A stretch of 64,000 bases of DNA from positions 12,993,501 through 13,057,500 of the forward strand of contig NC_058501.1 in assembly GCF_020382885.2 (NCBI RefSeq), written 5' to 3'. Below the pieces are notes generated by a model. It was not told the DNA's origin and did no database searches. It saw nothing but the letters and a program-made list of their open reading frames with translations. Each line of letters begins with the position of its first letter. Within the stretch, counting starts at the first letter, position 1. The stretch is from Scatophagus argus (lineage: Eukaryota > Chordata > Actinopteri > Scatophagidae). Shown one piece after another: positions 26,747-37,903 of the stretch. The position numbers and the translations under genes were made by a program.

Positions 26747-29700
26747 ATGGATCTTGTGGTGTTGGTCGCTTTCAGCTCCTGGCTGACTCCTGCACTCGGT
26801 GAGCATCCCTTTCACTTAACTTTCAGCGGCTCTACATGCTTCCCCTTTTCTTTAGTTTTGATTTAAGCTCCTTGATGTTAAACAAGCTGATGTGTCTGTA
26901 TGACAGGATCGGCTTTTGGCAGGGAAGTGTTAGGTAAGTTTCCTGCATTAGAGTGGTCACTGACAATGCATGGCCATTTGATTTGTTGATATTTTTGGTT
27001 TTCGCTTCTCATTTGTTGGGTATGGCTGTTTGCCATGTGCTCTTTTTTTTGGTCTGATGTGTATTAAATGCCTTGTCTTAATGTTAGCACTGCAGGGATA
27101 TTGTTTTCAGTATAATTTCCGTTTAATATATTCCATTTTGAATCATTTCATGTCAGTGTTTCGCTGTGACAAAAGGTCATGTCAGAATAGTGTAAATGTT
27201 TCCTTTAACTGCAGTTTAAGAATCATTTATTCAGACTCCTGCCAAGTTTTCCATTGCTAATGCAGGTCCTGGGCTTTGGTTCGTTCCTCTGTGTGCCCTG
27301 CATGCCATCAGCTGAGCTTGATGTTAAGCTGATGTGCCTACACTGAGGCTTTTGTTATCTGCTCTGACACTTGGGTCTGTTAGAGTTAGATCTTATTTTC
27401 AAAGGCTTGTCAGCACCAATATGGTAAAATATGTTTTGCTTCACTGAGGAAGGGACTAACATTGGTACTCACTGCCTGATAAGGAGGTGAAAGTTAACTC
27501 TGTAGTAGATGGATGTGGAGTGCAAAAAATATTGTTTACCTCTGGGTTTCAGCTGTTTCATACTTACTTGGAACAGTTTATGTCAGATATTTTTGAATCA
27601 CATACATCAAAGACATGATTCATTAGTGGGTGCCAGAAAAATCTGTTAACTTTTAGCACCTGAATTCATAATTGATTAGCTGTTTTAAATAAGTTGAAAA
27701 TAGTAATCTGATTCAACAGATTAACTGTAAATGCCTGACATTTAAAACTGCTGTTGAACAATATGTCAAATGTTTTGCTGAGTACCGTAGGAAATAACAT
27801 ATTAATGATATGAAATGTTTCTTAGTCCAGTTGAAAAGCACTTATGTAACCTCCAACGTGCTACTCTGAGGTTATTTTATTACACTGGTGCTCATATAAA
27901 CCATGTGTCTTCATCATTATACCAGCTCAAGTTGTTTCTTAAATTACCCTGGTTGTTTCCTTGATGTCACTGAACGCAATACATAAATGGTGATTCAGCT
28001 TGTTACTGAGCTCAGTGTGCTTTCTAGCAAGATTACAAGACTGGAGCAGAACATGAAGGCAGCCAACATGTTTTTCCATGCAGGAGAAGAGAAGTTATAG
28101 GACCTACGGGGCTGTACTTATTCGTAACAGCTCGCAGAATAGCTCAGATCAGGGCGATGCGGTGAAAACACACAGCAGGAAACAATGGTACAGGTTGTAG
28201 AAGCATACAGTCTGACATTTTATTTTGTGTTGTACTTCTGTTGGTGGAGAATGTGACTGTGCTGGAAATTCAGCTTATTAACAGCAGTAGGGCTGTACAA
28301 AGCTTCAGACTGTAGTTCATAAAGTTGACAAATCAAATTCTTATTAACTTTTTTTTGCACGTCTATACATTCTGTTTAAACCCAGTATTTCTGCCCAGTT
28401 GCTAATAATATTAGGTTTCACTAATAAAATTTGTAGAATTGGATTTCAGTGATGGCGGCATAGGAATTTTTTCTTTCTGGTACTTCATTCAGACTGAGGA
28501 TTTTGTTTCACCTTGCCTCAGAAAAAGCTTTAAATGTGAAGGTATGACAGGCTTAAAGGTTAGTGACACACACTGTTGGAGATGTTGATACTTCTTGTGG
28601 CCCTAAGAAGCTTTTGAAGCTTTTTCTGCAGGACTGATTCTCATCATTATTACATCCTACAGGCTGGTAACACTTTCATATATGTAAAAGCTGGGGTTCG
28701 ATGCTCACTTTGTTGGCTTCTCTGGATTGTGAAGTTGCCCTGCTCCCATCATTTCTGCCATTTGCAGACGTGCACTTCCACCACCATGTGAATGTCTTAC
28801 AAAGACTGATTGTTCTTATTTCTCCACAGCTTCAGCGGCAGATAAGGACAAAGGTGGGTATTATTTGGACAGAAGCTTAAAAAACTCAAATTAAGATAAG
28901 CTGCATTCTCACTTTAGCTGGCATGTAAATTGGGGGCTGGCATCAGACTGGCTAATGACTAGATGAATGACTGAGGCCCTAAAACTGCTGAATAGCTGTC
29001 ACATCCTGAGTACTCTCTGAAGTGTGTCAGTGGGTAAATCTGCTTCTCATTTGTTTCCTCTCTCTGTTCTCTCCTGCCAGACTATGACAGTGCTTTTCAT
29101 TACGGTGAGTGTCCAGCAGATGAACGCCGTATTTTAATGGCCAACCCTCTACACAGGAAACATCTGGGAGATTGAGGAGCTGGCATTTTCCGCTTGTTTT
29201 TCCTGAAGTGATGGAAAACTTCCACCCCAAGGCCAAGCTTTTGGAGTAGTCCCACTGCAAATACTTCTAATCCAGTCCATTGAGTTGTAGACTAGGTTTT
29301 CAGTCCATCCAAGGCAAGAAAGTGCACAGAATTGCTCAATTGATTTTTTTTATTATTAATACACCTACCATCAATTCTGTACTTGTTATTTTGGCAAATA
29401 GACAGTTTCAGTTTTAGCCGCTGTCTATGCCCTTTTGGAAGACCAATAAAGCAGTGGTTCACAGCCTAGGGGTCAGGATATCTCAAGGGATAGGAAAGAA
29501 AGAATCTGTTTCTGCTATTTGTCTCAGACTTCAATCTGTTTCGTATTTTTTCTTTTGAGGTTATGGTTACTTTTATCTTTCTGGGTCTCCAGAAATTTGT
29601 AATTAAACCACCTCTGAGGAAAAAATGAAAAATGTTTCCAGGTTTGTTTAATTGGACCACAAGAAAAAAATGCTTGTGAACCACTGCACTAAGGAATTAA

Positions 29701-31005
29701 AAAAGCCTGCAAGAAGAGAACGTATGCAGTTTCTGAATGTATTTAACTTCTTCACAAAGAAAAAAATTGTTCTGGTCAGTGTTATATGCTGTGGTCATGC
29801 TAATGCATTCAGGTTTTTTGCCATCTTGAGAGCAAACATTCAAACAAGCATTCAAACAAAGCTGTGATCCCGTTTGTAGTGGTTACAACGTGATGTTAGC
29901 ACTATGGGGGGAAGTCTGTAAGTTTAGCTAATCATACTTTAACACCTACCCCCTTCTACCTTGAGTTATCCAGTCTTTCTGGGACAGACAACAGCAGAGT
30001 TTGAGTTGACCACAGTATTTCCAGTTTTGGTGACTGCAGCTCCCAGGAATTTGTGGTCTCCCAACATAACAGTTAGTGGCCTACAGAATATTTCTGCAAT
30101 GCTGCTCTTGAATCAGAATGTGGTAAAAAGGCCACAAAAGCCTTTTGAATTAGTTAGGTTTTATATCTCAAAACATTCAGATGTGACCATTCTCCTCTGC
30201 AAACACTATAAATTATCTTTGTTTCATTTCAGATTATGAATCTCTGAGAATCGGTGGCTTGGTTTTCGCAGTGGTACTATTCCTCCTGGGTATCGCCCTC
30301 ATTGTCAGTAAGTAGGCAGCACAAATGTATTGAGTGAGTGTGAGTGGGTTGACTCTGTGATCCCTGTATGTGTGAGTTGACCTCACACTCTCCCAAATTC
30401 ATGCTTTGCTGCTAAAGAAACACTTTGTCTCTCTCAGATGTCTGGAAAGGAACCTCGAAACTTTTGTAATCACAGCGATTTGCCCTTTATATCTTAACCC
30501 CCTTCTCACCAACAGTGTCCTTCCAACGTTCCTCCTACTACCTGCCAGCACATGCTGTTACAGCCAGTGGTAGCCCCGAAACCCAAACCAACCAATAAAT
30601 AATTCAATAGAACCCACACCCATGCCACTTTTTCCTCTTCACTTCTGTCAGTCAAAATCTCTGTGGATTCCCAGCTGCACTCTGTGAAGTAATATGAACA
30701 GTGGTTATATGAGTTATTATTATTATATGAGTCATTAAAGTGACTTAATAAAAACCACCAATTGAATGTACTTTGAATTTATTACTTGCCTTTGAAAGAC
30801 ACAAGCTGTTATCCAAATGTAAACAGAGCATCATGCTGTCAAAAACTACTTTTAGGTTAGCATATGTCGATATGCTTCAGCCTGATATGGTTTTAAATGG
30901 GTCTGACTGATGCTTTTGGGTTTTAAATGGCAACTGTTGAATTGATGAAAATATAACATCTGAAAGAAGCAGATGAAGAATTTCCCTCCAGGGATTAATA
31001 AAGGA

Positions 31006-31046
<41 letters not shown>

Positions 31047-32229
31047 GGGATTAATAAAGGAATTCTGATTCTGATTCTGATTCTGAAACAAATTTGATAA
31101 ACACTCGTGAAAGTACAACATCAAATGCTCCCAGGCGCAGAAGCAACTACATCCAACAGGCAGAGTGTAAAACAGGACTTAAAGAGAGCAAAACTTATTG
31201 TGTAGCATTTAAAATACTGCATTTTGGCTTAAAAAAAAAGAAACAGAACACCATCGACTGATAGATTTGGTACCTTCCTGTGTTAAAGTGAGTGAATAAA
31301 GCTTGAGTTTTATCTTTCAAGATCCTCACAGCTTTATTCTTAGTCCTTGGAGTATGTAGGTCACAGACTGGTCTGGGATTTCCCAGCTACCAACTTTATT
31401 AACGAGTATGTGATAACATCAACCAATACGATACTCCTCACGCTCCATGTGGACAAAAACGGGCTGCCTCACTTTAGTTTTCGTTCAAACTCTTTTGTAG
31501 ACTAGCACATAATGTTAATGCTGCTAGCTGGAAGGTATTCAACACACTGTATTTCTGCCTAAGTTTAATGGCTGAATTTTCACTGTAATTTAGATATATG
31601 AATATAGTCTTGAGCTTGGGCCAGTAAGCTGCAAGCTCATAAGGCTTCCCGAGGCTTGCAGCCCAGATGGGCTTACTGGCACAAGCTCAACACTGTATTC
31701 ATGTACCTAATAAGGCTTCCAGAAACCTCTGCTTCTTTTCAGAGGTGTTGGGAGTGGGTGTTGGGGTACACCTCTGACTGTTATATTTGCATACACTCTT
31801 TTTTTGTCATTTCACATATCCCTTTTCTCACAGTTTCAGATGCATATAATTATAATTCTTGTGTTTTCCCCTAAAACAGGCCGAAAATGTAGCTGCTCAA
31901 AGAGTGACAAGTCAAGGTGAGTCAAGTCAAAGTCTGATTAATTAATTGAGGTTAATTCATTAAGTTATGCAACCAGCTTTAGATCATTTTGTTGCACAAG
32001 TCGTTTTGATTTTAAATGCAGTTGTAAAATTGCATGTAACATGCATGTTTCATCATCTGTTAATTTTCTTCAGACCAAGGGGTCCTGATGTGGAATCAGG
32101 TGTTCCAAGGGGTAAATACATTTAATTTTTCTATAATGACTGTGATTGTTAAATACCTGTCAAGTAGATCAATTATCATTTTTTTTTCTCCTTGCAAAAT
32201 ACTAATCTAAAATTCTTTCTGCAGCTTAG
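26747..32229 (+). CDS. FXYD6-type Na,K-ATPase regulator, 93 aa
   Basis: Exons 26747-26798, 26907-26933, 28830-28853, 29081-29104, 30233-30307, 31880-31916, 32074-32111, 32225-32229 sum to 282 nt. The product has a signal peptide (MDLVVLVAFSSWLTPAL), a short acidic ectodomain, the signature FHYD (FXYD motif), one membrane helix (about residues 50-67) and a basic Cys-containing juxtamembrane tail (SRKCSCSK). FXYD proteins bind the alpha subunit of Na,K-ATPase and tune its ion affinity. SLRIGGLVFAVVLF closely resembles human FXYD6, so FXYD6-type is the best label; fish paralog naming is uncertain. Three extracellular micro-exons (27, 24, 24 nt) are phase-symmetric and could be skipped. 3' UTR splicing appears to continue (donor near 32262); an AATAAA lies at 32582-32587. 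Confidence 0.88.
29452..29686. mobile_element. Short non-autonomous hAT-type DNA transposon (MITE-like)
   Basis: The ends are inverted: 5' cagtggttcaca at 29452-29463 and, reverse-complemented, the same 12 bases at 29675-29686. The flanking octamers caataaag and cactaagg agree at 6 of 8 positions, consistent with a decayed 8-bp target duplication of the hAT superfamily, whose ends commonly begin CAGNGGTTC. There is no transposase. It lies in an intron of the FXYD6-like gene. Confidence 0.7.
30516..30598 (+). other. Candidate alternative last exon of the FXYD6-like gene
   Basis: An acceptor (accaacag) at 30515 matches the phase of the transmembrane exon ending 30307 and opens 27 further codons (starting MSFQRSSYYLPAHAV) before TAA at 30596-30598. 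That stop overlaps an AATAAA at 30594-30599. This would replace the Cys-rich basic tail by a Ser/Tyr/Thr-rich one. An open run this short can occur by chance. Confidence 0.3.
30978..31090 (+). repeat. LINE-type 3' tail with an (AAT)n microsatellite
   Basis: 'gaatttccctccagggattaataaaggaatt' is followed by an AAT run (about 31007-31047) and a second copy of the tail ending in tandem 'ctgatt'. This tail form is shared by fish LINEs and their SINE partners. Only the 3' end is recognisable. Confidence 0.6.
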
Positions 32230-32581
32230 GAGATGCGTAGATAAGGAGCAGTGGACATCTGGTAAGTGTCTTATAAACATTTCTGGGCCTGTTTTCCGCA
32301 AAAGGAAGTTGAAAGAGATCACACTCGATATATTCTGTCTCTTTTCCACAGTGTTACTGACCGGCCATTAGGTGGCAGCAAATCCTTTGATCACAGCTGA
32401 GGACAATCTTTCTATGAACACATGAAACTTCGTTCAATTTCACAATGATGCTTATTTTATTTTATTTTTTTAAAATGTTTTTATCATCAATAACTTTTAC
32501 TAAATAATGTGCCAACTTTATATGGTGACAGTAATGTGATTATCATTTGTATTTTTTTGACTTTCAGATTGATGCAAAACA

Positions 32582-32587
32582 AATAAA
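32582..32587 (+). terminator. Poly(A) signal of the FXYD6-like gene
   Basis: AATAAA about 350 bases after the stop codon of the main splice form. Confidence 0.5.
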
Positions 32588-33488
32588 CAAAACGTGTTTG
32601 AACAAAACGTTTCTTTCCCTCATGCGTCATTATTTGGTTTTCTCTGCCATTAGAAGTGGACCAGTGAACAGCCCTCTGTAATGCTGCATCCCTGCTTCTG
32701 CTGACGCTGCAGTCAGTGCTGCTACACCTCTAGTAGTAACTTGCAACACTGAGAGTGTGAATGATTTATGTGCTGCATTATGCGGCTCTTGCAGAAGGCT
32801 GTCTTTAAGGGAACACTTAATTTTACCTATCTCTGTATGCAGTGCTGTTCACTTGCAGATTTTCCTTCAGTGTGAGTCTGGCAGCCTCTGTGAATTTAAA
32901 AAGCTGTGCATGCAGGCTGTATTTTCTCCCTGGAGTTGCAGGAGCGGGTTGACTGCACTGCACAAAAGACAGCACCCGAGACAGAAAATGGTGCATTCTG
33001 GACATGCAAGCTCACTTGTATGTCATTTAAAAAGTAGCATATGTTGAGTACAATAAGTAAGAAATTGCCAGGAAACTTGGAAGAAAAGCCACATCCTTAA
33101 ATATGTCTCACCCATGAAGTAACAACCCCTCCATGTGCTCATTTGTGACTGTGGTATGCATTAGGTTTGAAAGGATTCCTCGTTTAGTCTTACATTCTTT
33201 GTAGGAAGATTACATTAGCTGTGTACCTTACTATTTACCCTAACTTTGGGCTACTGTGGTGACCCACTATCCACTATTCTTCACCCTCTGGCAGTTTTGT
33301 CACAGATCTACCACTGTGAATGCAGTGATTCGCTGCGACCACCAGAGGGTCCCTGCTGAGTTCACTGCTGAAACTGTTCTGCCAGCTGTCCTGTACAGCT
33401 GTATCCAACCTTAAACCGCAACCCAGCAACCTCAGACATATCTGGGAGACAGAGCTCTTCCACATCTCTTCAACTCGTCAGTGAAGCC

Positions 33489-35713
33489 ATGGCCACCACA
33501 GGTTTGATTATTTATTTCTTATCTTTTTGCATTGTTAAGGGTATAATAATAAATGGTTATGAACTCTACAGATTATCCTCAGTTGGAAAAAAAATTAACC
33601 TAATTTATGTCCGATTATTATGTGATATAATTTGGAGTAATAACATGTGCTGTTGTATTTTCCTACAAATCTGTATGCAGGTAGTTACCCTGCTGCATTG
33701 TTGCCACAGTGCCAATTTACTGCTGATGCACCATGGATCAGTGTTGTAACAAAGGAAGTTCTTTAGCATAAATTATACTCCTTACTGGGATGAACAAGTA
33801 AACAACACTAAGGATGTTAAGCACTTGTTCCTCTCAAACCGAGCAGCCTTTGTGGCACAGAGAAAACAGTGCTGAAGATATTTAAACTGCCAGCTCAGCC
33901 ACTTGGGAGTGAGGACTCAGCAACATGCAAGCTGCATTATTGATGCTTGATATCCTAACAACCAGGCACAGGCTGTAGCACAAAATGTACTAAGATTTGG
34001 AAAATAAATCACTGCATTGGTCAAAAGTAGGAATTGTAAGTTTTACAGTTTTACCTTACAATTGCTTAAACACAGCTATTACTTCTAGTATCTCTTTAAA
34101 TCCCCAAATTTCAACACTTTTTACTATTCAAGCTGTGGTTTTTCTCCCTCTGTTCTGCTGCTGGCTTGTAACCCACTTCTTCATGGTGCATCTTTTTCTG
34201 CTGAGCAAAGATGCTGCATTGAGCTCCTCTCAGTGGAAAAAAATAAATCCTCCTGAGGAGTTGTGTAGCCAAGCCTGCAGACCTGAGGAGCTGCAAACCT
34301 TGCTGTCCATTGTGCTGGACTGAACAGACGGCCTTAAAGCTTATTTCTTTCTTTGGTGCTGCAGTAAATTTCAAGAATTTCCCTTCAGGGATAAATAAAG
34401 GAATTCTGATTCTGAAATTTAACATCAGCATTTATTAGGCTTTATATCTGACTAGACTCTTTCTTTGCAGAAACTATGTTTCCAGACCGAAGTGACTTTG
34501 ATTACGGTAAGATTTACATCAGCTACTAATTTTGTAAAAAAAAAAAAAAATCAAAAGCACCATGTTTAACATATCAACTTTTTCACTGCAGTATATTTTA
34601 AGACCATCAGAAACTGCTGGGTTTTCCTGTTTAAGTCCAGTCCGGTTTTGTCGTTTGTAGATTATGACACGCTGCGGACCACAGGGGTTATCCTTGCTGT
34701 TGTTATGTTTGTCTCTGGCATTTTAATAGCCCTGAGTAAGTTTAGGCTTTTTCTTACCACACGCTTGAATACAGCAGCTTTACCACATATACATAAGCGC
34801 TTTTTCCTTGTAACTAATCTATGATTCCTCAAACAGGTAAAAAATTCACAAAATGTGTAAAATCCTCATCCAAGTAAGAGCTGTGCAAGGCTTAGTGGAT
34901 GATCCGCCTGTGCATGCTGTATGACTTTGACTTGAAGGGGATACCCAAACAGTGTGGAAAAAACATTTTTTCCTGTATTGTTCTTTGACTAAAACTGGGT
35001 TTACCACATCTTTTTCCTATCCCTGCCCTGGATGCCTCTTCTCTAAATACCCCCCTCCCTGTTCTGCATACATAAGCCAAAACACACTTCCAACACATTA
35101 AAGAGTTTACACAGAACGTGACAAATCATATGTGGGTAGTGCTTTCATGTGTTCTTTATCTCAGTGCTTGCTCTTGATTTTAAAATGTATGCATCAGACT
35201 CATGTGTTGGTAGTGAGTGGGCAGTGTATATTCTCAGTTGATCGCATGCCGCTTGTTTGGCAAGACAAGACAAGAGGAAAGACGAGAGCTGCTGTTTGAA
35301 CAGGACAAAAAGCTGCATTTTGGTCTGTAGTCGCACCTCATTTACCTCAGAACCCTGTGGCTTCAACTGCTTTTGGATCCTGTAAGCCTGATAATGGATA
35401 CATCTGATCAAATCCAACTCCAAGTTAAAGTTGTGGCCACAGTTTTCAAACTGAATTTCCTAGTCAGTCATTATGAAAAACTTTAAAACAAACAAACAAA
35501 CAAACAAAACAACAAAAAACAATTCCATAATTTCCTCTTTTATTTCTGCTTGCAGTTCCAGCTCATCTGGTACCCAAATTCCAAAGACAGAAGGTAAGTT
35601 CACTTACTGTTTAAGGTATTTATGTGCTTAAATGCAATAAAGTTTATTTTTTCTGTAAATGATCTCTGATTTCTTTCCTTCTCTTTTTTTCAGTACCTCC
35701 TCAAACTGTATAG
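33489..35713 (+). CDS. fxyd7: FXYD7-type Na,K-ATPase regulator, 72 aa
   Basis: Exons 33489-33501, 34471-34506, 34661-34735, 34837-34873, 35556-35593, 35694-35713 sum to 219 nt. There is no cleavable signal: the protein starts MATTETMFPDRSDFDY, with the FXYD signature FDYD, then one membrane helix (VILAVVMFVSGILIAL) and a basic, Ser-rich tail. The missing signal peptide, the MAT start with Thr residues, the short ectodomain and the terminal Val (PPQTV) all match mammalian FXYD7, where a C-terminal Val aids ER export. The first coding exon carries only 13 coding bases. The gene lies 0.9 kb after the FXYD6-type gene in the same orientation, as expected of the FXYD cluster on human 19q13.1. AATAAA motifs lie at 36264-36269 and 36473-36478. 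Confidence 0.85.
34372..34417 (+). repeat. LINE-type 3' tail fragment
   Basis: 'gaatttcccttcagggataaataaaggaattctgattctga' is a single-copy relative of the tail at 30978-31090. It lies in the first intron of the FXYD7-type gene, just before exon 2. Confidence 0.55.
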
Positions 35714-37903
35714 AAAATGTAGCATATACTTGAAAGAGAGGAGGTCGTCGCAGGAGCCACGCCAGCGTATCCACACCATAGCCGTTCCTCTTATGGCTAA
35801 TATACCTCTGCCAACTGGATCATACAGGAACAGGTTTCCCTAACCTGGTTTTATTTAGCCTCCCATTGAATTCTGTAAAAAGTCTTAAGTGAGCGAAATA
35901 TCTCCTGATATCTGTAGCCTTCTCTGTATTGCACAAAAGCTTGTATAAGACAAAACAACGACAATAAAAAGAAAAACAACAGCAAAAAATAAAACTCCCA
36001 ACCATGAAAAATGATAAGGTACTCTTCGTGAAACAAATCCAACAACAACGTTTTCTCTCTCTCCTGCATTTTACTCCTGTGAAACAACAAAATTAAGAGC
36101 ATGAAGCTAAATATATACAGACCTTCTCCTAGTCAAAACACTGAACTGCATGCCCTGATCAACTGTAACAATCTGCCTTTGTTTAGCTTAATTTTTGTTA
36201 TCTCTTTTTGTGGGCTTTTCATGAAAATCAAAAGAAATTGCATGACAAAATAATGAAGAAGTCAATAAACATGACATATAACATAGCAAACTATCTAAAC
36301 TGAAAGACAAGTCAGTAAATTCAGTTGTGTATTTTACTTTGAAAATTATTTGAAAAATAACACAGAGGATGAAATGTGTATTTAAGTGTTGATTTGAGGT
36401 CTGTTTTACTATAAAGAAAATGCATTAAAATGAAATCGGCTGTAAAACCTAAACAACGAGACCACAGTTTTAAATAAAGATCTTGTCTCCTCAAAATTAT
36501 TTTATCAGTGTCTTTAGCAATCTAATAACAATCTGAATTATAAATCATTTTTTACAAATTATGTGAAGTGCAAGTAATGTAAAAATGACAAAACAATATC
36601 ATTGTGTGGTTTATGACATAACACCGATCTTTCCTTTGAGCTTTACAGGAATTTACAGTGTCTAATAACAGAGATGACACATAGGTGAGAGACAGCTCAA
36701 ACTGTATTCATTGCTCAAATTTCAGTCAAAACCAGACGTTGTTTCACCTGTGACTAAGGGTCAATGTCACAGCAGTAAATGTTGGTGGAAACTGGGCTTG
36801 AAACATAAATACTTCTCCAGCCTGACTAGTTAAGATGTAGCTTTATAGTGAGATGTTTTATTTTCCATCCTGCTAATATATATAGCCAAAATGTAGATGG
36901 GACTGTTCAGGCGTGCCCTGAACATCAAAACAATCAGATGGAACTTCTTACAGTGTACAGTGTTTTTTATTCATGACTCATGACTGAAATGTACAGTTAG
37001 TCAGACAATTCATGACCGCCCTTACTCCTGTAATGTCTTTGTGATAAGAACATTCACTGTTACAATCAGTTTCAAATACATAATAGTTTTACACAGTAAA
37101 GTTTCTTTTTCCACAAAGAAAATAAAATGAACCTGGTTTTATACACATAATTATAATGCATACAGAAAGAAGGTTAAATTATCTGATAGATTATGCTCAT
37201 TTTGAACACATGCAGTCTTATCATAAGCACACATGCTGACTAAAATCAAAACCATCACTCAGTGTATCAATATGATAACTTATCATGATGGGGGCTTTCA
37301 ACAAGAGAGCCACAGCTTTCAGGGACATTGTCCTGGAGGTCAAACAAACAATTTCATAGAAATCAACATTAAACTGGGAGTGTAGCCTATTAGGAAAATG
37401 AATATTATTCACCTTCCACAGCACTATCTGTACCTTCAGCTTTTTGTACTAATGCTCTTCATTTAAAGACTTTCATTTCAAAATGTTAAATATCAATTTT
37501 GGCCAAAATAAATCCACAAAGAATCTCTAAAGTGAAATAAACTGGACTAGACATGCCAATTTGTTTTGTTTGGGGTTTTTTTTTTTTGTGAAAAGGTTCA
37601 ATGGAGGATATCACATTTTGGAATGAAATGCTTCACCTACACATCAATATTTTACCCGGTACAAAGAAAAATAAATAAAGCACTATATTTCTACAAACGT
37701 TAAATCGCACGTAATTTAAGCTTCATGCACTGAAGCCTTGTTTTTCTAATCCAATATGAATTATATTTAGAGATCAATAGACCAAACTATACCAATAAAT
37801 AAGCCAGGGGCTCCCAAAACCACTTTACAATAAATCCCCTTGTCAACAGAGGCAACATGTCAAAGATTCATTCCCTCCAAAAGGGGGTTACAAGTTGTTC
37901 AAA
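35714..37903. other. Convergent 3' region between fxyd7 and nfkbid
   Basis: No coding exon recognised. Likely holds the 3' UTR of fxyd7 (+, to about 36500) and of nfkbid (-, from 37903 down; a TTTATT at 36966-36971 is a possible - strand AATAAA). The sequence is AT-rich, with no repeat recognised beyond homopolymers. Confidence 0.5.

Noticed and set aside
26747-32229. FXYD5 (dysadherin) identity for the first FXYD gene
   Set aside because: The ectodomain is short, whereas FXYD5 has a long Thr/Ser-rich one; the membrane segment is closest to FXYD6.
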